From JBARKJ01 sp049801375 (GTDB lineage Bacteria > Nitrospirota > JACRHJ01): 64,000 nt of DNA. The DNA lies in contig JBARKJ010000042.1 in the NCBI GenBank assembly GCA_049801375.1, forward strand, positions 83,707-147,706. The letters are read 5' to 3'. Made by a program: the position numbers and the translations under genes. Below the pieces are notes generated by a model, which saw only the letters and a program-made list of their open reading frames with translations, did not search any database and was not told the DNA's origin. Of this stretch, positions 16,288 to 23,498 are shown piece after piece (the first letter of the stretch is position 1; each line of letters opens with the position of its first letter).

Positions 16288-17116
16288 TTGATTTAAGCCC
16301 CTCCAGAAGATCTCCGTACGCCTCGGGGCGCCTGTCGCCAAGGAAATTACAAAGTTCGCGCGCCTCCCCTACCTCGTCTGTGTCCACTTCCGCCATGACT
16401 ACTGCGTCGCTCTTCCCCGTCGGCTCTATGGCGATCTCCCCGAAGGGGTTTGCCAGGAAGCTCTTGCCGTAGAAGCGCTGGCGTTCCGCGCCGCCGACGC
16501 GGTTCACCCGGAACACATATATCCCGTTCGCTATCGCGGCTGAAGTTATCATCTTTTCCCACTTGGAGGCGGAGGCAAAAGCCGCCGCCGTCGGAGCCAC
16601 GACAAGCTGGGCCCCTTTGAGCGCTAGCGCCCGGAAACCCTCCGGGAAAAACACGTCCCAGCAAAGCTGGACGCCGATTTTCCCGCACATTGTATCGAAG
16701 ACCGGAAAACCCGTGTCGCCAGGAGAAAAATAAAATTTCTCCCGCCAGAGCGGTATGTCCGGCACATGCGCCTTCCTGTATTTCCCGGCGACGCTCCCAT
16801 CGGCGTCGATTACGAAAGCGGTATTGAAAAATTTTCCATCAGGCGATTTTTCGAAAATGGGACAGACGAGGACCGCGCCGCCCTCCCGTGCAAGTTCCTT
16901 CATCTTCGATATCGCCGGGCCGTCCTCTGCCTCCGCAAAGGAAAAGGCATTCTCGGCCGCCTCGGCAGGGAACCATGGCAAGTGGAAGAGCTGCTGGAAG
17001 ACTATCAGCTTCGCCCCGTTCTCCAGGGCGTAGTGGGCCATCTCCACCGCCTTATTCATGTTCTTCCCGGTATTGTCCGAGCAGGACATCTGTATGCCCG
17101 CAATCTTAAATCTCAT
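16274..17116 (-). CDS. Carbon-nitrogen hydrolase (nitrilase superfamily) with altered catalytic Glu
   Basis: 280 aa. The nitrilase fold is clear: lysine in KYRKAHVPD and nucleophile cysteine in IGVQLCWDVFFPE. The third catalytic residue, a Glu in the usual QELF/PELF motif, is Gln42 here (VFQQLFHLPWFP; codons CAG CAG). This would remove the general base in an otherwise canonical Glu-Lys-Cys triad, so the protein may be inactive or have shifted chemistry. The nearest relatives by motif are N-carbamoylputrescine amidase-like and omega-amidase-like enzymes. It directly abuts secA and overlaps accD, so it is co-transcribed with both. Function unknown. Confidence 0.82.
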   Translation of the reverse strand: MRFKIAGIQMSCSDNTGKNMNKAVEMAHYALENGAKLIVFQQLFHLPWFPAEAAENAFSFAEAEDGPAISKMKELAREGGAVLVCPIFEKSPDGKFFNTAFVIDADGSVAGKYRKAHVPDIPLWREKFYFSPGDTGFPVFDTMCGKIGVQLCWDVFFPEGFRALALKGAQLVVAPTAAAFASASKWEKMITSAAIANGIYVFRVNRVGGAERQRFYGKSFLANPFGEIAIEPTGKSDAVVMAEVDTDEVGEARELCNFLGDRRPEAYGDLLEGLKSSGLV

Positions 17117-19756
17117 TTATGCTCCGTGACACTTTTTGTATTTTTTCCCCGAGCCGCACGGGCAGGGGTCGTTACGGCCAACTTTATTTTCCGACTTTGC
17201 CGGCTTTTTCTGCTCGTCTCCATCGCCCCGGTTCATCACTACCTTCTGCGGACGCCGCCTTGTTTCGTGCGTCATAGCATCCTGCTGTACTACCTGCACC
17301 TTCGAAAGCCGCTCCAGGGTATCCATCTTTATGCGGTCCACCATCTCCATGAACATCTCGAACCCTTCTTTCTTATACTCCACTAGAGGGTCCTTCTGTC
17401 CATAGCCCCGAAGGCCTATGCCTTCTTTCAGGTGGTCCATATTGAGGAGGTGTTCTTTCCAGAGCGAATCTATCATATCAAGGATGACGCGTTTCTCAAG
17501 CCACCTGAGGAAATCGGTCCCGACCTGCTGCTCCTTCTTTTCGTACGCCTCCTGGAGCGTAGCGTAGAGCGCATCCTTCAGCTCGGATATCTCTCCCATG
17601 CCTTTCAGCTTCGCCAAGTCCAGCCGGACGCCGAAATGTTTGTTGACTGCGTCGGCGAGTCCGTCATAATCCCACTCCTCGGAATGCTTTCCCTGTTCGC
17701 AGAAGGTGCCTGCAAGAGAGGCGGATACCTCTTCCATCATCTCCAGGACGTCCTGCTTCAGGTTATCGGACGCGAGGACCTGCCTGCGCTGCTCATATAT
17801 GACGGTCCTCTGCTTGTTCATCACGTCGTCGTATTCGATAAGCTGCTTGCGTATTTCGAAGTTATGGCTCTCGACCTTCTTCTGGGCGTTCTCGATGGCC
17901 TTGCTCACCATCCGGGCCTCGATGGGCACGCCTTCTTCCATGCCAAGGCGGCTCATTATCGCGGCGATGCGCTCGGAGTTGAAGATGCGGAGCAGGTCGT
18001 CTTCCAGCGACAGGTAGAAGCGGGAAGAACCCGGGTCTCCCTGGCGTCCGGAACGGCCTCGAAGCTGGTTGTCTATACGCCTTGATTCATGCCTTTCCGT
18101 GCCGATTATATGCAGTCCGCCGGCCTCGACCACATTTTTGTGGTCCTCGTCGGTCATGGCTTTCCACCTGTCTATTTCGGCCTGCACGGCTGAAGGCTCG
18201 ATCTCGTCCGGGTTCACCCCTTTGCTCATAAGCTCATGGGTTGCTATCATCTTGGGGTTCCCGCCAAGGAGGATGTCGGTGCCCCTGCCGGCCATGTTCG
18301 TCGCGATAGTCACCTGGCCCGAGTGTCCGGCCTGGGAAACGATCTCCGCTTCCTTTTCATGGTTTTTAGCGTTCAGGACGTTATGCTTTACCCCCTTCTT
18401 CTTCAGAAGGGAAGAGATATGTTCGGATTTTTCAATGGAGACAGTGCCCACCAATACGGGTTGATTTCGCTTGTTGCAGTCGATAACGTCTTCCACGACG
18501 GCATTATATTTCTCGCCTAGAGTCTTGTATATCTGGTCGGGATAATCCACCCTTACCATCGACTGGTTGGTCGGGATGACCATAACGTCCAGGTTGTATA
18601 TATTAGCGAACTCGCCGGCTTCCGTATCGGCGGTGCCGGTCATGCCGGCAAGCTTCTTGTACATCCTGAAGTAGTTCTGAAACGTGATCGTCGCAAGGGT
18701 CTGGTTTTCAGCTTCGATCTTGACGCCTTCCTTTGCCTCGACCGCCTGGTGAAGCCCATCGCTCCAGCGTCTGCCGGGCATGAGCCTCCCGGTAAAGTCG
18801 TCCACGATTATGACCTCGCCGTCCTTCACGACATAGTCCACATCCCTTTTATACATGGCGTGGGCGCGAAGCGCCTGGACTACATGGTGGACAAGTTCGA
18901 TATTTACCGGGTCGTAGAGGTTCTGCACGCCCAGCATCCTCTCCACCTTCTCGTTTCCGGAATCGGAGAGGGCGGCGGTCTTGGTCTTCTCTTCGATAGT
19001 GTAATCTTCTTCTTTAGTCAGGCGCGGGATTATTTCGTTGATGCGGTAGTAGAGATCTGTGGATTCCTCGGACGGTCCGGAAATGATAAGAGGCGTCCTG
19101 GCTTCGTCTATAAGTATACTGTCCACCTCGTCGACGATGGCGTAGTTCAGCTCCCTCTGGACGTAGTCCTTGAGGTCGAACTTCATGTTGTCTCGGAGGT
19201 AGTCGAAACCGAACTCGTTGTTCGTGCCATAGGTTACGTCGGAGCCGTAGGCTTCCTGGCGCTGGCGGTCGTCCAGTTCATGGGTGATAACGCCCACGGT
19301 AAGTCCAAGGAAGCTGTATATCTCCCCCATCCACTGCGAGTCGCGCTTCGCCAGGTAATCGTTCACTGTAATGACATGCACGCCCCGGCCTTCCAGCGCG
19401 TTCAGATATACCGGGAGCGTCTCCGCCAGCGTCTTTCCTTCACCGGTCTTCATCTCGGCAATCTTGCCTTCGTGCAGGACTATGCCGCCGATTATCTGGA
19501 CGTCGAAATGCCGCATCCCCAAAGTCCGCTTCGACGCTTCCCGCACCACGGCGAACGTTTCCGGCAGGAGGTCGTCCAGCACTTCTCCATCGGAGAGGCG
19601 TTTTTTAAACTCGTCCGTCTTCCCACGAAGCTCCGCGTCCGTCAGCCTGGATATTTCCGCCTCAAGAGAATTTACCCGGTCCACCAGCGGCTGCATCCTC
19701 TTGAGCTCCCGCTGATTTTTCGTGCCTACAATTTTACTGAATATCGTTGATAACAT
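17117..19756 (-). CDS. secA: Preprotein translocase ATPase SecA
   Basis: 879 aa, full length. Walker A is in EMKTGEGKTLAETLP, DEAD-type Walker B in VDEVDSILIDEARTPLIISG, and the second ATPase half has TNMAGRGTDILLGGNP. The C-terminus ends with a SEC-C zinc motif (PCPCGSGKKYKKCHG) that binds SecB or ribosomes in relatives. It drives protein export through SecYEG. It is transcribed into the nitrilase homologue, accD, folC and lptD with no gaps, forming an envelope/housekeeping operon. A TATAAT on the minus strand at 19828-19823 is a candidate -10 about 70 nt upstream of the ATG. Confidence 0.97.
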   Translation of the reverse strand: MLSTIFSKIVGTKNQRELKRMQPLVDRVNSLEAEISRLTDAELRGKTDEFKKRLSDGEVLDDLLPETFAVVREASKRTLGMRHFDVQIIGGIVLHEGKIAEMKTGEGKTLAETLPVYLNALEGRGVHVITVNDYLAKRDSQWMGEIYSFLGLTVGVITHELDDRQRQEAYGSDVTYGTNNEFGFDYLRDNMKFDLKDYVQRELNYAIVDEVDSILIDEARTPLIISGPSEESTDLYYRINEIIPRLTKEEDYTIEEKTKTAALSDSGNEKVERMLGVQNLYDPVNIELVHHVVQALRAHAMYKRDVDYVVKDGEVIIVDDFTGRLMPGRRWSDGLHQAVEAKEGVKIEAENQTLATITFQNYFRMYKKLAGMTGTADTEAGEFANIYNLDVMVIPTNQSMVRVDYPDQIYKTLGEKYNAVVEDVIDCNKRNQPVLVGTVSIEKSEHISSLLKKKGVKHNVLNAKNHEKEAEIVSQAGHSGQVTIATNMAGRGTDILLGGNPKMIATHELMSKGVNPDEIEPSAVQAEIDRWKAMTDEDHKNVVEAGGLHIIGTERHESRRIDNQLRGRSGRQGDPGSSRFYLSLEDDLLRIFNSERIAAIMSRLGMEEGVPIEARMVSKAIENAQKKVESHNFEIRKQLIEYDDVMNKQRTVIYEQRRQVLASDNLKQDVLEMMEEVSASLAGTFCEQGKHSEEWDYDGLADAVNKHFGVRLDLAKLKGMGEISELKDALYATLQEAYEKKEQQVGTDFLRWLEKRVILDMIDSLWKEHLLNMDHLKEGIGLRGYGQKDPLVEYKKEGFEMFMEMVDRIKMDTLERLSKVQVVQQDAMTHETRRRPQKVVMNRGDGDEQKKPAKSENKVGRNDPCPCGSGKKYKKCHGA

Positions 19757-19822
19757 TTCTTTGTTTTTCTCTGATTTTTTAAGGATTAGCCCAAAGCGGG
19801 CGGGTTTTTCAACAAATGTGGA

Positions 19823-19828
19823 ATTATA
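19823..19828 (-). promoter_or_regulatory. Candidate -10 element upstream of secA
   Basis: A perfect TATAAT on the minus strand, about 67 nt before the secA start. No good -35 hexamer lies at the right distance, so this is tentative. Confidence 0.4.
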
Positions 19829-19884
19829 CTATAAAAACCGGCAAATTTCCAAAGGTTTATTTGCCGTCCACACCCGCTTCAAAT

Positions 19885-19920
19885 AACAAAACCCCGGCTG
19901 GTCGCCCGGCCGGGGTTTTC
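19885..19920 (-). terminator. Intrinsic terminator after the cold-shock gene
   Basis: CCCCGGC (19892-19898) pairs with GCCGGGG (19909-19915) around a 10-nt loop; on the minus strand it is followed by TTTTGTTATTT. TTTTC also follows on the plus strand, so it may act both ways. Confidence 0.8.
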
Positions 19921-19935
19921 TTCGTTAATTTTTAA

Positions 19936-20136
19936 TTAGAGCTTTACAACGTTTTTTGCCTGAAGGCCCTTGTCGCCCTGGGTTATCTCGAACTCGACGT
20001 CCTGCCCCTCATTGAGCGACTTGAACCCGTCTTCCTGGATCTGGGAGAAATGAACGAAAACATCCTCGCCGCTCTCCTGCTCAATGAAACCGTAGCCCTT
20101 GGAGGCGTTAAACCATTTTACTTTTCCCGTTGCCAT
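19936..20136 (-). CDS. Cold-shock domain protein (CspA family)
   Basis: 66 aa from ATG at 20136, giving the standard MATGKVKWFN start; an upstream in-frame Met at 20184 would add an atypical tail. RNP1 (KGYGFIEQ) and RNP2 (DVFVHFSQI) are intact. It binds single-stranded RNA or DNA and acts as an RNA chaperone, whether or not it is cold-induced. It lies between an M23 peptidase gene and secA and has its own terminator, so it is probably a single-gene transcript or the last gene of the pheS-side operon. Confidence 0.93.
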   Translation of the reverse strand: MATGKVKWFNASKGYGFIEQESGEDVFVHFSQIQEDGFKSLNEGQDVEFEITQGDKGLQAKNVVKL

Positions 20137-20203
20137 GCTCAATACCCCTTTCAATGATGCCTTGTACAGATTTGGAGAGCCCATCGCTCTCCCTTACCTC
20201 ATG

Positions 20204-21160
20204 TTATATATATTTCATCGGGTTTACCGGTACGCCGTTCACCCGTACCTCATAATGCAGGTGCGGGCCGGTAGAGTTCCCGGTGGTCCCCAAGGCGCCG
20301 ATTACGTCGCCTTTACTTACGCGCTCCCCCTCATGCACGGAAGTCTTCGAGAGGTGGCAGTACATGGTGACTATCCCGTACCCGTGCTGGAGCTTGATAA
20401 ACCTGCCGTAGCTTGACGAGAGGCCGACTTCCAATACCGTCCCGTCCGCCGTAGCGTGTACGGGCGTGCCGACGTCGTTGGCTATGTCAAGCCCGGAGTG
20501 GAACTCGGTCGTCCCGTAGATTGGAGAGTTGCGGTACCCGAAACCGGAGGTTATGAAGCCCTTGACAGGCCAAATACTGGGGGTGCAAGCGATGAGGGAA
20601 TTCCTGTGTTCGAAATATCCCATCAGCTTCTTTATCCTGGCCTCCTCGGATGAGGCGTCGGATTTGAGGCCCTGAAGTTCCTGGGACATCTGCGCGGCAG
20701 CCTCTTCGTGACTTTTCCTGCCGAACTCCTCGATGCTTATTGCGCCTATCTCCGAAGACCCGCCCGTCCCCTTGACCCCGAAACTCCTTCCGGCGACGTT
20801 TCCGGCGGCAGAACTTAATTTATCGGACAGCTCTTTTATCCTTGCCATCCGGGTTTTCATGTCCACTACGCTCGCCGCAATCTGCATGAGCTGGGCGCGC
20901 TGCGAGGAGGCCTCCCGGCGGAGCGAGTTAAGCTCCATCACCTTTCCGGCCATACTGACATACTCCCCGAAAAGCCCGGTGGAGAGCAGGATAAGGACAG
21001 CCGCGGCAATCAGCGAGTTCCTGAGCAGGGACTTTGATATGCTGAACTTGCGGACCCTGGAGTTCGGCCCGGGCAGGATTACGATTGTGAAGTACTCTTT
21101 TTTCCTGGCGCTCGCGGTCTTCCTGAAAAGCTCGTACTTCTCCCTTAGTCTTTGGAGCAA
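20204..21160 (-). CDS. M23-family metallopeptidase (LytM domain), membrane-anchored
   Basis: 318 aa from TTG at 21160, chosen because a perfect GGAGG lies 8 nt upstream; an in-frame GTG at 21202 lacks a ribosome-binding site and would add 14 residues. One transmembrane helix follows a basic N-terminus (about residues 50-70), then a coiled-coil-like periplasmic region, then the LytM domain with FHSGLD (H-x3-D) and GPHLHYEV (H-x-H) zinc ligands. All metal ligands are present, so it should be an active peptidoglycan endopeptidase or an EnvC-like activator. Similar proteins are found near secA in many proteobacterial relatives. Confidence 0.87.
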   Translation of the reverse strand: MLQRLREKYELFRKTASARKKEYFTIVILPGPNSRVRKFSISKSLLRNSLIAAAVLILLSTGLFGEYVSMAGKVMELNSLRREASSQRAQLMQIAASVVDMKTRMARIKELSDKLSSAAGNVAGRSFGVKGTGGSSEIGAISIEEFGRKSHEEAAAQMSQELQGLKSDASSEEARIKKLMGYFEHRNSLIACTPSIWPVKGFITSGFGYRNSPIYGTTEFHSGLDIANDVGTPVHATADGTVLEVGLSSSYGRFIKLQHGYGIVTMYCHLSKTSVHEGERVSKGDVIGALGTTGNSTGPHLHYEVRVNGVPVNPMKYI

Positions 21161-21218
21161 AAAGATGTCCTCCTTTCGTAAAACTCGCAGATTTTCTACC
21201 ACAGGGAAGAAGCGGATG

Positions 21219-22631
21219 TCAAGGAATTTCTGTGCGGGTCAAAATGCAGATTTCGCACTCCCCGGCTTTTTTTGCGCAGCGTTCTTTCGCAAGGCGGACG
21301 ATGAGAGCGTGGTACTCGTTATACAGCTTCACATCTTTCGGCAGGCAATCCATAAAAAGCTTCTGCACCTCGATATAGTCCGAATCCGGCGAAAAAAAGC
21401 CATGCCGGGAAAAAATTCGTTTTGTGTACGCGTCCACGACGAATACCGGCATGTCCAGGGCGTATAGCATGATTGAGTCCGCCGTCTCCTGGCCGATTCC
21501 AGGCACGGACAGGAGTTCCTCCCGGAGTTCCGAGGGCTCCCTTTTTTTCATTTTTTTAATGCTTCCCCCGTACTTCTCCATGAAGTACGATATGAAAGAT
21601 TTTAACCTTTTCGACTTTATATTGAAGTAACCTGACGGTTTTATCAGCTCCGCGAGCTTGGCCGCTGGCATTGCGTCTATAGTCTCCGGTGCCAGCGCCC
21701 CGGCCCGTTTCAAGTTGCCGATTGCCTTCTCGACATTCGTCCAGTTCGTATTCTGCGTGAGTATCGCGCCGACCATTACCTCAAAAGGAGTCTCTCCCGG
21801 CCACCAGTGCTGGGGGCCGAAATGTTTCAGGAGAATATTAAAAATGTCGATGACATCATCTCTCCCTGGCCTCTCCACGGCCTTCGGCCTTCCCTCCCCG
21901 GAGTGTGTGGAGGTTAATAAGGAAGGGGCAGCTTTGGGGCGAGGGTTTAAGTAGAGAGCTTCCCTGCGAATCTTATTCACCAGTATATGCGCCCTCCGGG
22001 TCGGCTCCGGGATGCGGTATTTTGTGCAGCATTCAAGGGCAATCCTGCAAGCTTTATCGAGGCTCACCATGTGCCCCACGGAAACGAATACCGGCTTTAT
22101 CCCGTCCTTCGTCCGGAGCGCTCGCCCGACTTCAATATTTTTATAAACCAGCGGAGACTGCGAACCACGCTCTTTTGCCGGTTCCTTGAACTCCCCTACC
22201 AGGACGGTCTTTGCGCACCCAATGGCTGGGATGCCGAGCAGGACGCCCATATGGGACGCTAGTCCAAAGCCGCGCGGATGGGCGACGCCGTGGCCGTCTA
22301 TCAGCACCACGTCCGGCCTGGTTTTAAGCTTCCGGAACGCCCGCAGGACTATCGGACCCTCCCGGAACGCAAGCAGGCCGGGGATGTATGGAAACGGGGC
22401 CTTCGCGGAGGCATGTGCTTCCTCTACGGTCTCCATATCCGGGAGTTTCAGCACTACTACCGCCGCGTGGTAATATTCGCTTCCCTTGTCATAGGACACG
22501 TCCGCTCCGGCGACAAGGAGGACATCGCCGATGCGGTCTTCCGTGATAAGCCGCGATCTGAGCCTTTCCTGAACGCGGACGGCGTCTTTGTAATTTTTGG
22601 GCCAGGGATGTTTTAAAACCGGTTCAACCAA
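21219..22631 (-). CDS. Fusion: endonuclease V (Nfi) + HhH-GPD DNA glycosylase
   Basis: About 470 aa from TTG at 22631, overlapping the cutA stop by 8 nt; no better start was found, as the only Met lies deep inside cutA. The first ~225 residues are endonuclease V: AGADVSY (metal Asp), LAFREGP (Glu), LIDGHG (Asp), SVGHMVSLD and EPTRRAH are all kept. The rest is an endonuclease III-like domain: helix-hairpin-helix LLSVPGIGQETADSI and catalytic Asp in VFVVDAYTKR. The lysine of bifunctional Nth is Glu, so a monofunctional, MagIII-like glycosylase is more likely. The cluster loop has C-x6-C-x2-C but lacks the fourth Cys. It probably joins deaminated-base cleavage and base excision in one chain. Confidence 0.85.
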   Translation of the reverse strand: MVEPVLKHPWPKNYKDAVRVQERLRSRLITEDRIGDVLLVAGADVSYDKGSEYYHAAVVVLKLPDMETVEEAHASAKAPFPYIPGLLAFREGPIVLRAFRKLKTRPDVVLIDGHGVAHPRGFGLASHMGVLLGIPAIGCAKTVLVGEFKEPAKERGSQSPLVYKNIEVGRALRTKDGIKPVFVSVGHMVSLDKACRIALECCTKYRIPEPTRRAHILVNKIRREALYLNPRPKAAPSLLTSTHSGEGRPKAVERPGRDDVIDIFNILLKHFGPQHWWPGETPFEVMVGAILTQNTNWTNVEKAIGNLKRAGALAPETIDAMPAAKLAELIKPSGYFNIKSKRLKSFISYFMEKYGGSIKKMKKREPSELREELLSVPGIGQETADSIMLYALDMPVFVVDAYTKRIFSRHGFFSPDSDYIEVQKLFMDCLPKDVKLYNEYHALIVRLAKERCAKKAGECEICILTRTEIP

Positions 22632-22947
22632 GGCGGGTATTTTCTTCAATCCAGTCGAGGTACGGCTTTGAGCCTTCGGATATCTTGACGGCAATAACCT
22701 CAGGCACCTCGTACGGATGTAGTTCGCGGACCCTATTTTCAAGCAGCGTAAAATTATCCGCGACGGTCTTAATTATCAGCATACACTCCGGTTCGTCGAA
22801 TATTTCTTCCTTCCACCTGTATATGGAGCGGATGCCCTTCACGATATTCGCGCAGGCCGCAAGACGCTCCTCCACCAGCACCCGGCCAATCCTCGCCGCG
22901 TTCTCCTCGTCCGGAACAGTAATAAGCACCGCGACCTTTTCACTCAT
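22624..22947 (-). CDS. cutA: CutA1-type divalent cation tolerance protein
   Basis: 107 aa, a single CutA1 domain. LVEERLAACANIVKGIRSIYRW and LHPYEVPEVIAV are the family signatures. The protein forms trimers resembling PII proteins; a role in copper tolerance was proposed in E. coli but the function remains uncertain. It overlaps the upstream secreted-protein gene by 8 nt and the nfi fusion downstream by 8 nt, so it is part of the pheS-pheT operon. Confidence 0.93.
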   Translation of the reverse strand: MSEKVAVLITVPDEENAARIGRVLVEERLAACANIVKGIRSIYRWKEEIFDEPECMLIIKTVADNFTLLENRVRELHPYEVPEVIAVKISEGSKPYLDWIEENTRLG

Positions 22948-23494
22948 TGCATTGCAGGTCGGTGAAGCTCAGGCCTTTATCGCCTGCGGTATCCACTTTC
23001 GTGTAAGTCGAAAGCTCGTCTTTGAGGTCCTGCTTGATATAAAGCGGGTTGTCGCCGTGCTGGCGGAATGAGATGGGCGGGTTCATCTTCTTGACGTTCA
23101 TGTTGTCCGCCTCTTCCTCGGCGAGGCAGACCACCCACCAGGAAAACTCCTGGGCGGTCTCGTAGAACGTATGCCTTTCTTCGTTATTCAGTCCGAGGAG
23201 GAATTTTTCATAATATTTACCTGACATACAGTTCAGCCTCTCCGCACCCGCGAGCCGGAACATATCCGGCAGAAGCTCCGGGTGAAATCCGAAGCCTTCC
23301 GAAAGCTGGGCCCGGTGTTCTTCTATATATTTCCGCAACGACGTGCGGATCTCGGCCTCATGGTTCAGCCTGTCGATAACATAATTAGAGTACTCCTTCA
23401 TGAACTTCGGGTGCTCTATCGTCCCCTGGGCATGCGAAAGTACAGGCAAAAAGAGAAAAGCGGAGATGAAGATTAACGCCAGAATTTTTTTCAC
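22940..23494 (-). CDS. Secreted protein of unknown function
   Basis: 184 aa. A signal peptide (MKKILALIFISAFLFLPVLSHA-QG) precedes an alpha-helical, charged domain with two cysteines (NCMSGKYY and VVCLAEE) that could form a disulfide, and a final Cys at the C-terminus (DLQCNE). No known family was recognised. It is encoded 4 nt after pheT and overlaps cutA, so it is expressed with them. A periplasmic location is likely. Confidence 0.7.
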   Translation of the reverse strand: MKKILALIFISAFLFLPVLSHAQGTIEHPKFMKEYSNYVIDRLNHEAEIRTSLRKYIEEHRAQLSEGFGFHPELLPDMFRLAGAERLNCMSGKYYEKFLLGLNNEERHTFYETAQEFSWWVVCLAEEEADNMNVKKMNPPISFRQHGDNPLYIKQDLKDELSTYTKVDTAGDKGLSFTDLQCNE

Positions 23495-23498
23495 GTGT

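Noticed and set aside
18749..19750. A 333-codon plus-strand open frame
   Set aside because: Opposite strand of secA; no motifs.
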